Assembly (NCBI GenBank): GCA_965209015.1
Contig: OZ242367.1
Span: 2,790,001-2,854,000, forward strand
DNA from: Bin80 sp965209015
Lineage (GTDB): Bacteria > Bacteroidota > Rhodothermia > Rhodothermales > Bin80
Direction: 5' to 3'
Length of the DNA: 64,000 bases
Positions 8,758 to 17,078 of the stretch are shown here, one piece after another. The notes under the pieces were generated by a model. That model searched no databases, had not been told where the DNA came from, and was given only the letters and a program-made list of their open reading frames with translations. A program made the translations under genes and the position numbers. Each line of letters begins with the position of its first letter. Position 1 is the stretch's first letter.

Positions 8758-9802
8758 TCCATGGCGCGCCTGGCGCGGGAAAGACTGCCCTATTGTCTGA
8801 ATTAGACAAAATGGCTTCAGAGAGTCAGTGGAATGTCGTTTACATTAACGTGCAAGACTTATACAACCCTGCCCATCTGGCCCAGACCTTTGGGGAGGCC
8901 TATGTTACTCGGAAACAAACGACCACAGGTCTAGACGCGAAGGGATCTCCTTTGATCACACAAAGGAAGTTTCGGGGGACTCAAGCGTAATTCAGGTACT
9001 GAAAAAGTTGATTTCGGATTCTGGCGTAGTTCTGATTCTTGATGAAGCTCAACGAATTGCTGATTTTGTTGGCACACCCTACAAGATGGAAGTCGGGGGG
9101 CTATTGGAAGAAATCCATAATGGCAAATTGAGGAAACCGGCGATCCTTTTAGCAGCAGGATTGGGGACCACAATTGCGTCCTTTGGTAAACTGGGTATCT
9201 CGAGGTTTTCCCGGAACTGCGTTGCCGAGTTGAGTGCATTAAGCTATGAGTCCGAGCGATTGGTGATCAGAGATTGGCTCACAAAGGAGGGAGGATGTAA
9301 AGGAGATCCGTCGGCGTGGATTGATGTGATTGCACAAGAGACGCATGGATGGCCCCAACATATCCAATGCTATGCATACCTTGCATCCGAGTACCTGAGA
9401 AAAAATCATGGAGTTATGACGCCTGCTGGATTAGATTCTATACTGGAAGCGGGGCATGAAGATCGTAAAGTGTATTATAAGCAACGCGTAGAGGAGTTCC
9501 GCATTGATCAGATCCGTTGCTTGGCAAAAACCATAATGGATGTTGCCCAAGGAGAACCTGTGGAGTATAAAGTCATGATGTCTTCACTCATACAGGAGTA
9601 CGGACAAAGTGGAGCGGAGGATCTGTTCAAGAAATTTGAGCAAAAAGGGATTCTAGGGCAGAATGACATGGGGTATATGGTCTCTATTCCATCCATGCAC
9701 GCTTGGTTAAAGGATACTTATGCCAGATCAACAATCGAGATGCCCCGTGAGCCGCAGAAAATCCGATTGGAAGGTGACAGTGGTTCTGGATTTGAAAGTT
9801 GA
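8619..9802 (+). pseudogene. Tandem AAA-type NTPase, copy 1, frameshifted
   Basis: The first part (8619-8990) contains RYFHGRE and a Walker A GAPGAGKTAL. The second part (frame open from about 8942 to 9802) contains the Walker B VLILDEAQ, GLGTTIASFGKLGISRFS and a C-terminal helical region. The two parts lie in different frames. The aligned intact copies show that one shift near 8935-8945 breaks the gene: the downstream frame reads KGISFDHTKE and continues without a stop into the Walker B segment. The first frame ends at a TAA at 8988. The N-terminal FHGRE..., P-loop and DEAQ order fits AAA/STAND-like ATPases of the ORC/Cdc6-like group. The central region also diverges from copies 2 and 3, so this copy is older. 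The frameshift could also be a sequencing error, since the remainder is well conserved. Confidence 0.7.
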
Positions 9803-9872
9803 TTTCTGCTGTCGCGCCTTAGGGTAGGTCAGAAACGTTTCACCGACCGTTCCAGTTTTGCGTGCCAGACAT

Positions 9873-10890
9873 CAAATCTGGACATGTTTATAATCTCTGA
9901 TCATAATCTGAGTACGTATGCCGTAGACAAAATGAGCGAGGCTAAACAGGTTCATTTCCAGATAGATACCGGAACCAATCCATCTATGGACATGTCTAAT
10001 GGGCTACAACACAGACATGTACTATGTCCGTTCCCTTCCAATCCAAATTTACCCCCGACCGTGGACCTTCCCCGTATTTCCACGGACGAACGAAGATACT
10101 GGAGAATTTTCAAGAACTTCTTGGGTATTCATCCCAAAATACATGGGGGACTACCTTTCTGATCCAAGGTGCACCTGGGGCAGGTAAGACTGCGCTCCTT
10201 TATGAATGCCAAAAGTACGCATTAGAAGCTGGTTGGAACGTTGTTTTAATTCCTCCAACGGCCCTTTGGGATACGAATGAGTTACTCAATGCTCTTGGAA
10301 AGGGTAGAAAGATGCAGTTGACGCAGGGATCTGGGAAGTTTGGTGTAAATGCACTCATTAAAATTGAGGCAGGAGTAGACTTTACCTTACTCGAGAAAGA
10401 CCGTACCCCACTTGAAATACTCAGTGGGACAAAGAAGCCTTTACTCCTGATTCTGGATGAGGCGCAGGTACTGAGCACCGAAGGTATTCCCCCCACGAAT
10501 CATAGAAGTACAGCCACAAGCCTCCTTACCTTTATCCATAATGGAAACTTAGGGAAGCCAGCAATCCTTTTAGTAGCAGGATTGGGGACAACAATTGCGT
10601 CCTTTGGCAAACTGGGGATCTCGAGGTTTTCAGAAGACTGCGTTGCGGAGTTGGGGGCGTTAAGCAAAGAGTCTGAGCGTTTGGTGATTGAGGACTGGAT
10701 CAAAAAGGAGGGGAGTGGACAAGGGGATTCGTCAGCATGGCTTGATGCAATCGCAAAGGAAACGCATGGATGGCCCCGACATGTCCACTCTTATGCAAAA
10801 CACGCTTCGGAATATCTGAAAGCAAATGGTGGTGCTATGACACCAGACGGATTAAACTCTGTATTGGAAGCTGGACACAAAGCTCGCAAA
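9873..10890 (+). repeat. Direct repeat, first unit (leader plus N-terminal two-thirds of NTPase copy 2)
   Basis: This tract is nearly identical to 11353-12370 at a fixed offset of 1480 bases; I counted about eight substitutions and no indel. Similarity fades to the left in the intergenic sequence and stops abruptly at about 10890, inside the coding region, just before the divergent C-terminal module. Confidence 0.85.
9932..10162 (+). other. Conserved out-of-phase leader frame of NTPase copy 2
   Basis: A frame starting at the ATG at 9932 encodes the same AK..H.QIDTGT..SM.MSN peptide as copy 1 and overlaps the NTPase start at 10024 by 139 bases in the +1 phase. The frame is also open upstream to an ATG at 9884. 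The NTPase frame itself is closed by a TAA at 9997, so any fusion of leader and NTPase would need a -1 slip between about 10000 and 10024. Confidence 0.45.
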
Positions 10891-11223
10891 GTATATTACA
10901 AACAACGAGTTAACGATTTCAAGCCATCGGAGATCCAATGCCTTGCGAAAGCAATCACAGATGTGCAGCCGGGGATCCCCATGGATGATGAAGATATCGT
11001 CTCTTTGATGGCTCAGAAGTTTGGAGACGATCGGGCAGAAGAACTCTTTAAGAGGTTTGAAGAAAAAGGGATTCTGGAAAAGATCACTATGGGATATATT
11101 GTCCCCATCCCATCCATGCACGCATGGTTAAAGGAGACCTATACCCGAGAAAACATCGAGATCCCACCCGAGCCGCAGAAAAGCCGCGTAGATCGTGATC
11201 GCGACGCAGGACTTGGAAGGTAA
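10024..11223 (+). CDS. Tandem AAA-type NTPase, copy 2 (intact)
   Basis: The 399 aa protein has an N-terminal PYFHGRTKI motif, a Walker A GAPGAGKTALL at about residues 49-59 and a Walker B LLLILDEAQ near residue 145. The following segment, LLVAGLGTTIASFGKLGISRF, has the look of a sensor-1 strand. A basic C-terminal helical part (about residues 290-399) ends in the motif IPSMHAWLK. The fold expected is an ATP-driven switch of the AAA/STAND or ORC-like type, probably cytoplasmic, with no membrane segment. I know no experimentally defined role. Its location beside a restriction-enzyme relic and its tandem duplication suggest a defence or mobile-element function. The C-terminal third differs strongly from copies 1 and 3, implying a variable recognition module. 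ATG 10024 is used because the frame closes at 9997. Confidence 0.75.
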   Translation: MSVPFQSKFTPDRGPSPYFHGRTKILENFQELLGYSSQNTWGTTFLIQGAPGAGKTALLYECQKYALEAGWNVVLIPPTALWDTNELLNALGKGRKMQLTQGSGKFGVNALIKIEAGVDFTLLEKDRTPLEILSGTKKPLLLILDEAQVLSTEGIPPTNHRSTATSLLTFIHNGNLGKPAILLVAGLGTTIASFGKLGISRFSEDCVAELGALSKESERLVIEDWIKKEGSGQGDSSAWLDAIAKETHGWPRHVHSYAKHASEYLKANGGAMTPDGLNSVLEAGHKARKVYYKQRVNDFKPSEIQCLAKAITDVQPGIPMDDEDIVSLMAQKFGDDRAEELFKRFEEKGILEKITMGYIVPIPSMHAWLKETYTRENIEIPPEPQKSRVDRDRDAGLGR

Positions 11224-11352
11224 TCCCCTTCTAATCAATTCCCTTAAAGGTATAGACGAGACGACTCCCATAGATAGAGACGAAACGTAGAACATATGCG
11301 AAAAGCATCCCCCGATCTATGCAAAATCTATTCATTTTTCATTCTGGGGCAA

Positions 11353-12370
11353 CAAATTTAGACATGTTTATAATCTCCGATCATAATCTGAGTACGTATG
11401 CCGTAGACAAAATGAGCGAGGCTAAACAGGTTCATTTCCAGATAGATACCGGAACCAATCCATCTATGGACATGTCTAATGGGCTACAACACAGACATGT
11501 ACTATGTCCGTTCCCTTCCAATCCAAATTTACCCCCGACCGTGGACCTTCCCCGTATTTCCACGGACGAACGAAGATACTGGAGAATTTTCAAGAACTTC
11601 TTGGGTATTCATCCCAAAATACATGGGGGACCACCTTTCTGATCCAAGGTGCACCTGGGGCAGGTAAGACTGCGCTCCTTTATGAATGCCAAAAGTACGC
11701 ATTAGAAGCTGGTTGGAATGTTGTTTTAATTCCTCCAACGGCCCTTTGGGATACGAATGAGTTACTCAATGCTCTTGGAAAGGGTAGAAAGATGCAGTTG
11801 ACGCGGGGATCTGGGAAATTTGGTGTAAATGCACTCATTAAAATTGAGGCAGGAGTAGACTTTACCTTACTCGAGAAAGACCGTACCCCACTTGAAATAC
11901 TCAGTGGGACAAAGAAGCCTTTACTCCTGATTCTGGATGAGGCGCAGGTACTGAGCACCGAAGGTATTCCCCCCACGAATCATAGAAGTACAGCCACAAG
12001 CCTCCTTACCTTTATCCATAATGGAAACTTAGGGAAGCCAGCAATCCTTTTAGTAGCAGGATTGGGGACAACAATTGCGTCCTTTGGCAAACTGGGGATC
12101 TCGAGGTTTTCAGAAGACTGCGTTGCGGAGTTGGGGGCGTTAAGCAAAGAGTCTGAACGTTTGGTGATTGAGGACTGGATCAAAAAGGAGGGGAGTGGAC
12201 AAGGGGATTCATCAGCATGGCTTGATGCAATCGCAAAGGAAACGCATGGATGGCCCCGACATATCCACTCTTATGCAAAACACGCTTCGGAATATCTGAA
12301 AGCAAATGGTGGTGCTATGACACCAGACGGATTAAACTCTGTATTGGAAGCTGGACACAAAGCTCGCAAA
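11353..12370 (+). repeat. Direct repeat, second unit (leader plus N-terminal two-thirds of NTPase copy 3)
   Basis: This is the partner of 9873-10890. From 12371 to the stop codon the sequence instead follows copy 1 (9470-9802, offset 2901 bases), so the right boundary is a recombination point, not simple divergence. Confidence 0.85.
11412..11642 (+). other. Conserved out-of-phase leader frame of NTPase copy 3
   Basis: The same leader as in copy 2 (it lies within the direct repeat), starting at ATG 11412, with 139 bases of overlap with the NTPase gene. It is not independent evidence of conservation because copies 2 and 3 are almost identical here. Confidence 0.4.
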
Positions 12371-12703
12371 GTGTATTATAAGCAACGAGTAAGTGAGTTC
12401 CGCGTAGATCAGATTCGTTGCCTGGCAAAAACCATAATGGATGTTGCCCAAGGAAAACCTGTGGAGTATAAAGTCATGATGTCTTCACTCATACAGGAGT
12501 ACGGACAAAGTGGAGCGGAGGATCTGTTCAAGAAATTTGAGCAAAAAGGGATTCTGGGGCAGAATGACATGGGGTATGTTGTCCCCATTCCATCCATGCA
12601 CGCATGGTTAAAGGATACTTATGCTAGATCAACAATTGAGATGCCCCGTGAGCCGCAGAAAATCCGATTGGAAGGTGGCAGTGGTTCTGGATTTGAAAGG
12701 TGA
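11504..12703 (+). CDS. Tandem AAA-type NTPase, copy 3 (mosaic of copies 2 and 1)
   Basis: This 399 aa protein keeps the Walker A GAPGAGKTALL and Walker B LLLILDEAQ motifs. The first 289 or so residues are almost identical to copy 2; the visible changes include Q to R in the LT.GSGKF segment and V to I before HSYAKHAS. From about residue 290 the sequence switches to that of copy 1, with FR.DQIRCLAKTIMDVAQG, SLIQEYGQSGAEDLF and PREPQKIRLEG. The switch occurs in the conserved stretch encoding RKVYYKQRV. The gene therefore looks like the product of unequal recombination or gene conversion between its two neighbours. It is intact and presumably expressed, which would pair the copy 2 ATPase core with the copy 1 C-terminal module. 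The function is not known. Confidence 0.75.
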   Translation: MSVPFQSKFTPDRGPSPYFHGRTKILENFQELLGYSSQNTWGTTFLIQGAPGAGKTALLYECQKYALEAGWNVVLIPPTALWDTNELLNALGKGRKMQLTRGSGKFGVNALIKIEAGVDFTLLEKDRTPLEILSGTKKPLLLILDEAQVLSTEGIPPTNHRSTATSLLTFIHNGNLGKPAILLVAGLGTTIASFGKLGISRFSEDCVAELGALSKESERLVIEDWIKKEGSGQGDSSAWLDAIAKETHGWPRHIHSYAKHASEYLKANGGAMTPDGLNSVLEAGHKARKVYYKQRVSEFRVDQIRCLAKTIMDVAQGKPVEYKVMMSSLIQEYGQSGAEDLFKKFEQKGILGQNDMGYVVPIPSMHAWLKDTYARSTIEMPREPQKIRLEGGSGSGFER

Positions 12704-13375
12704 TCCGGCAGTTCCTACTCTAAAGGACTGAACCCAAGGTGATTTGTGAATCCTGAGCGCACTCGAGGTACGATTTGGACAAAATGAGCAGATGAAAAAT
12801 CGCCAAGTGAGCAAATTAAATCTCAATACACATATGGATACTCCTGATTATAGTCTATGACCATAGAATACGGAGGCGATTTATCAGGATAGTGGTGAAT
12901 TTGCAGAGGCCTAAAAACACGGGCCAGTGTATCGTTCAGTGTGCAATGTATTTGGAAGGTTTAAGGCAGATCCAATCCCTGGTATGTACGCAAATATAAC
13001 AATAAATCTTCATGGGTTTAATGAAGAATGTCTTGATTTTCTAGAGGGTTTTTGGAATACTTTCAAAGATGTTGAACGTTGGTAGCAATAGTACATGAAT
13101 AGAACAGTCCGTCGGATCTCGTATGGAATTGGGACCGAAGAAAATACACAACAGGAAGTGTCATTCCAGATCAACTTACCATCCATAGCCTACTACATCA
13201 ACCTAGTTGAAAAAATGATGGAACAAGGTGGTCAAAGCGAAATCTCCTCGACATAGTTTCAGTACCAAGTCCGAAGCATCTCCTGCAACTCCACGAAAAT
13301 CAACAGCCCCCCCAACAAGGTTGGTATGGAAATCCATTCCCGAAAGGGTTTCTTTAACCGTAATTGCTCAACGAT
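12704..13375. other. Gene-poor stretch with two short in-phase open frames
   Basis: There is no gene of normal length here. A single plus-strand phase is open from about 12915 to 13256, apart from two TAG codons (13083 and 13089). It reads GMYANITINLHGFNEEC...DVERW before the stops and MNRTVRRISYGIGTEE... after them. This looks like either two tiny genes or one decayed gene. Confidence 0.35.
13095..13256 (+). CDS. Possible small protein (53 aa), unknown
   Basis: An ATG-started frame of 53 codons contains GTEENTQQEVSFQ and AYYINLVEKMMEQGG, with a plausible amphipathic helix at the end. It is preceded in the same phase by another short frame (12984-13085, 33 aa). Composition looks protein-like, but I see no recognisable family and no independent support. 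It may instead be the tail of a decayed gene linked to the NTPase island. Confidence 0.25.
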   Translation: MNRTVRRISYGIGTEENTQQEVSFQINLPSIAYYINLVEKMMEQGGQSEISST

Positions 13376-13915
13376 ATGAATCAAAATCTTGATCGAATTA
13401 GAACGGTGGTACTCATGGGGGCTGAATCCACTGGTAAGTCCACACTTGCAAAGATTTTATCAGATCACTACCAAACGACATGGGCTGGAGAATATCTACG
13501 ACAATTTGTGGATGAGAAAGGAGCACTGCCAGAGCAGAACGATGTCGATGCGATCGCAAAAGGACACTTAGAACTCGTTTCAGGCCTGCGTGCCCAAGCA
13601 CATAATGTTCTTTTCGTTGATACGGATCTATTCACCACATGCGTCTATCAGCGCATTTACTTTGGTGAATGTCCGACTTGGATAGAAGAATTAGCCCTGA
13701 TACATAAGTCAGGTCTCTATTTGTTCATGGAACCAGATATTCCATGGGTGCCTGATCCAGGGCAGCGAGCAAGCCCCGATGAACGTATGCGATCCCACTA
13801 CCTCCTAAGCAAGGAAGCGAAAACTCACTCGCTCAATACCGTTCTCATCCAAGGATCATTTGATCACCGAAGGGAAACTGCCATCAGAACTGTGGACCGT
13901 CACCTGTCCAGCTAG
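13376..13915 (+). CDS. NadR/Ttd14-like AAA ATPase, possible nicotinamide riboside kinase
   Basis: The ATG at 13376 (MNQNLDRIR) gives about 179 aa; the frame can extend to a TTG at 13364. A Walker A motif GAESTGKSTLA occurs at about residue 16. Downstream are AGEYLRQFVDE, a DTDLFTT motif and DPGQRASPDERM-like segments, all characteristic of the C-terminal kinase domain of NadR, which phosphorylates nicotinamide riboside to NMN. The nucleotidylyltransferase and DNA-binding domains of full NadR are absent, so this is a stand-alone kinase domain. It is convergent with the FGE gene and overlaps its 3' end by 4 bases. A PnuC-type transporter, the usual partner, is not seen here. Confidence 0.75.
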   Translation: MNQNLDRIRTVVLMGAESTGKSTLAKILSDHYQTTWAGEYLRQFVDEKGALPEQNDVDAIAKGHLELVSGLRAQAHNVLFVDTDLFTTCVYQRIYFGECPTWIEELALIHKSGLYLFMEPDIPWVPDPGQRASPDERMRSHYLLSKEAKTHSLNTVLIQGSFDHRRETAIRTVDRHLSS

Positions 13916-14766
13916 ATATCCTTTACTAGCCGAAATCCAACATGATAAAGAGCAGTCTCAGGGGTTGAGTGACTACGTCCAGAAACACGGTAGCCATGGC
14001 ACCAGCCTGGCTCACACAAAAAGCTACCCCCTCGCTGCACTTTCTCACTACTTGATGTTGGTTGATATTCTATTTTTCGATCGGCATAAGATCGATACCA
14101 GTCAGAGGTCCACTCCCAAACATTCCCACCCATATCAACGAGTCCCATAGGCGTGGACCCAAATACTCCCACTGGCGACGTCGTAGTATACCCATCGGCA
14201 AGAGTATTGAATCTCGGGAACTGACCATTCCAAACATTCGCTTTGTACTCTCCATCCTCTACAAGTGAATTTCCCCACGCGTATTGTCCACGGTTCCCTT
14301 GCCGCGCGGCATGCTCCCACTCCACCTCACTGGGGAGTCGCTTACCAGTCCATGATGCAAATTCCATAGCATCATTCCAAGAGACCTGTGTCACAGGATG
14401 ATCATCAGGTGCACGAGGATGATCAAGCCCCAGTGGCCACTCCCAGTTCGCACCTGGAACGAGCTCCCACTGCCTAGTTGAGTCATTGAAGATCCCCGCA
14501 TCCCCAAATGACTCCGCCTGGGTCATGTATCCGGTTGCCTCAACAAATTCACGAAATGCTCCCACTGTGACCGGAGAGATATCCATAAAAAAAGACTGGA
14601 CACGGGTTCGGAAAACTGGCCTCTCATGCGGCATGCCATTCTCCGAACCAATCCGAGAAATTCCACCAGGAATATACACCATGCCCGATGGAGGCTCAGG
14701 TGGAGGAGCCGAATTACAAGCCGCCATGAATAAGAAAATAATCAAGATATATATCACTCGTCCCAT
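13912..14766 (-). CDS. Formylglycine-generating enzyme-like lipoprotein (SUMF1/FGE family)
   Basis: The 284 aa protein has a lipoprotein signal with lipobox MAAC (Cys17). It then shows the FGE-sulfatase fold: MVYIPGG, PVTQVSWNDAMEFASW, RLPSEVEWEHAAR, GNVWEWTSDWY and RGGSFLC. Cys251 and Cys256 (GGSFLCEPGWC) occupy the positions of the two copper-binding catalytic cysteines of FGE. The enzyme should convert the active-site Cys of sulfatases to formylglycine. Its start overlaps the stop of the sulfatase gene by 13 bases, so the pair is co-translated. A lipid anchor would place it outside the cytoplasm, which is unusual for a modifying enzyme that must act on an unfolded substrate. A non-catalytic lectin-like FGE-fold protein is less likely given the cysteine pair. 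Confidence 0.85.
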   Translation of the reverse strand: MGRVIYILIIFLFMAACNSAPPPEPPSGMVYIPGGISRIGSENGMPHERPVFRTRVQSFFMDISPVTVGAFREFVEATGYMTQAESFGDAGIFNDSTRQWELVPGANWEWPLGLDHPRAPDDHPVTQVSWNDAMEFASWTGKRLPSEVEWEHAARQGNRGQYAWGNSLVEDGEYKANVWNGQFPRFNTLADGYTTTSPVGVFGSTPMGLVDMGGNVWEWTSDWYRSYADRKIEYQPTSSSEKVQRGGSFLCEPGWCHGYRVSGRSHSTPETALYHVGFRLVKDI

Positions 14767-16151
14767 TCTGGAATCTCAAGTTGACTTGGCACCGGTACAA
14801 AGTCCGCAAAGTGTTGATCTACCATAGCCTGAATTTCAATCATTACCTCCGGTTCGCGCTCAGCAATATTAAATCGCTCCTCTGGATCATGATCCAAATG
14901 GAAGAGAAGTGGAGGATCATGTGTGATTTTTGGGTCTCGTCGATACGCACTTTGCGTAAAATAATGCATCTTCCATGGCCCCTTGCGTACCGCCCAAAGA
15001 TCAACTCCGCGATAGTAATAGACCTCCTCCCGCACCGTAACAGTTGGATCTCTCAGAATCGGCATCAGATCCACTCCATCCATGATTCGATCATCAGGAA
15101 TCGCAGCACCTGCAAGTCCCAACATGGTCGGCATCAGATCCATTGTAGTTCCCAGTGCTTGGGTAGTGTTCCCTGCCGGGATGGTTCCGGGCCACCACGC
15201 AATTGCCGGAACACGCATCCCACCTTCCCAAGTAGTTCCTTTTCCATCACGTAGAAGCCCTGCACTACCTCCTTCAATTCCCTCTGTGAGCCAAGGCCCA
15301 TTATCGCTCGTGAAGATGACGAGTGTATTTCGATCTAGATCCACCTCGCGTAATGCATCCAGTATTTGTCCAACACTCCAATCCAACTCTTCAATTACAT
15401 CTCCGTAAAGTCCTCGTATGCTTGTTCCCGAAAAATCATCCGAAGCAAAAAGAGGAACATGCGGCATGGTATGGGCCAGATACAGAAAAAATGGGTGATC
15501 TTGGTGATTGCGAATAAATGTAATTGACTCTTCCGTATACCGTTTGGTCAGAAGCCCCTGATCAGGTTCTGTTTCAATAATTTCTGTGCCCCGTAGGAGG
15601 GGTAACGGAGGATAGGTTTGCACTCGCCCTTTCCCACCGGGTGTAGGCCTCATGTCATTTGAGTATGGAATCCCAAAATATTCATCAAAACCATGCTCTG
15701 TTGGGAAGTGCCCTGGAACATGCCCTAAGTGCCACTTTCCAATGATTCCACTCACATAACCCACCGAGCTTAATGCCTCTGGGATGGTCACTTCTACGTC
15801 TGGAAGTCCTCCCTGACTCGGAGGAAAAAGAACTCTACGGCGGTTGTTTGCCATACCACTCCGAACCGGAAGCCGCCCAGTCAACAGTGCAGCACGGCTT
15901 GGTGTACACACTGGTGATCCTGTATAAAACTGGGTAAATCGAAGCCCCTCCGCAGCCATACGGTCTAAACTCGGAGTCTGAATGGTTGGATGTCCATATA
16001 CTCCCAAATCGCCGTATCCCATATCATCTGTAAAAATCACGATAAAATTTGGACGCGCACGATTCGGTAGATCTTCGCCTCCCGACAGATTGATGATGGA
16101 GACAATTAGTGAGACAAAAAAGTTGAAGGTTGGTATATAGGTAAATAGCAT
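14754..16151 (-). CDS. Sulfatase (type I, Cys formylglycine)
   Basis: The ATG at 16151 gives 465 aa; the frame continues to a TTG at 16157. A hydrophobic N-terminus (about residues 5-23) should export the protein. The sulfatase core follows: NFIVIFTDDMGYGDLG with the metal-binding Asp pair, then VCTPSRAALLTGR. Here Cys (about residue 82) in C-x-P-S-R is the formylglycine precursor. Further on come GKWHLGH, SDNGPW and a C-terminal subdomain with DPEERFNIAEREPE. It hydrolyses sulfate esters; arylsulfatase A-like or polysaccharide-directed activity is possible, and the substrate cannot be fixed from sequence alone. It sits directly upstream of and overlaps an FGE-like gene that would activate it. 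Sulfated marine polysaccharides are the likely natural substrates. Confidence 0.9.
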   Translation of the reverse strand: MLFTYIPTFNFFVSLIVSIINLSGGEDLPNRARPNFIVIFTDDMGYGDLGVYGHPTIQTPSLDRMAAEGLRFTQFYTGSPVCTPSRAALLTGRLPVRSGMANNRRRVLFPPSQGGLPDVEVTIPEALSSVGYVSGIIGKWHLGHVPGHFPTEHGFDEYFGIPYSNDMRPTPGGKGRVQTYPPLPLLRGTEIIETEPDQGLLTKRYTEESITFIRNHQDHPFFLYLAHTMPHVPLFASDDFSGTSIRGLYGDVIEELDWSVGQILDALREVDLDRNTLVIFTSDNGPWLTEGIEGGSAGLLRDGKGTTWEGGMRVPAIAWWPGTIPAGNTTQALGTTMDLMPTMLGLAGAAIPDDRIMDGVDLMPILRDPTVTVREEVYYYRGVDLWAVRKGPWKMHYFTQSAYRRDPKITHDPPLLFHLDHDPEERFNIAEREPEVMIEIQAMVDQHFADFVPVPSQLEIPEWDE

Positions 16152-16220
16152 CTCCAAATCGTTTACTTTATTGCTTGTAGAGAATCAATCATACGTTACC
16201 TACTCTCATTTAGATCATTC

Positions 16221-17078
16221 ATGAAGTTACATGTACTTCTTTCCGTATTGAGTCTGTCAATACTCCAAGCAACGGCATTTGGACAGGTCAATACCTGGTA
16301 CCTTGAACTCAGTGGTGGGCCCGCCCTCAGTGGAGATCTGACTCAGGTAGGGTTCAATTTTGATTCATACTGTTATCCTGGTTATGTCTGTTGTACGGAT
16401 GGGATTGGATGCTCAAACGGCACTCCGAATCAACAAACTGGGTATGAATGGACTTATCAAATTCCTACCGATCCAGGTATCTCGGTTCAGATTGGAGTTG
16501 GAAGAGAGCAGGGACGTCTACGAATTGACCTAAGTGGGCAATTTTCCTCTCGAAACCTGGAAGCTGTCTTTGATCAAATTATACGGTTGGATGGATCCCC
16601 TACCCCTGGATTGGATCCAGCCTCCGGGGTTGATGTACGAGGCGGATTTTCTATTGGGAACCTACGGGTTGCCTCTCTTCGGATCAATACATTCTTGAAT
16701 TTACTCTCATCAGATCAGAGAATCCGTCCTTATCTGGGTTTAGGGACAGGGGCCGCCCGATCGAGAGTTAGAGACATTTACTTTGAAGAGAGGTATTCAT
16801 GTGTTGCCCTGCCATGTACAGAGGATGTGTCCAGCTTTGATACACTTTTTGACACAGATCTGGAAGATTTGGTATTACTGACCACTGCGCATGTAGGTTT
16901 TGAATATTCGCTCACAGGGAAACTCCTGGCAGGGCTCCGTCTCAGCTACACCTTGCTACAAGATATTAGTGGCGAAGCAACCTATCTTGAGCATAAGATA
17001 GAGGATCTAGGCAGCATCACCACCTTCAGTAAGGTAAACCTCATGGCATCCGTGATGACTATTCGCTATCGCTTATGA
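16221..17078 (+). CDS. Outer-membrane beta-barrel protein, unknown
   Basis: The 285 aa product has a signal peptide ending ATAFGQ. Amphipathic beta strands follow throughout (GYEWTYQI, VSVQIGVGREQG, RPYLGLGTGAARS, GFEYSLTGKLLAGLRLSY), and a basic-ended last strand closes the protein at TIRYRL. A cysteine-rich loop (residues about 52-70: CYPGYVCCTDGIGC) and a second loop with CVALPC suggest disulfides facing the outside. This is typical of small OmpA/OmpW-like barrels. It is divergent from the sulfatase gene (69 bp apart) and convergent with the ABC transporter, overlapping its 3' end by 6 bases. No specific function can be assigned. Confidence 0.6.
   Translation: MKLHVLLSVLSLSILQATAFGQVNTWYLELSGGPALSGDLTQVGFNFDSYCYPGYVCCTDGIGCSNGTPNQQTGYEWTYQIPTDPGISVQIGVGREQGRLRIDLSGQFSSRNLEAVFDQIIRLDGSPTPGLDPASGVDVRGGFSIGNLRVASLRINTFLNLLSSDQRIRPYLGLGTGAARSRVRDIYFEERYSCVALPCTEDVSSFDTLFDTDLEDLVLLTTAHVGFEYSLTGKLLAGLRLSYTLLQDISGEATYLEHKIEDLGSITTFSKVNLMASVMTIRYRL

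Noticed and set aside
9803..11503. CRISPR array or phage repeats between the NTPase copies
   Set aside because: The repetition is one long direct duplication of gene sequence, with no short regularly spaced repeats.
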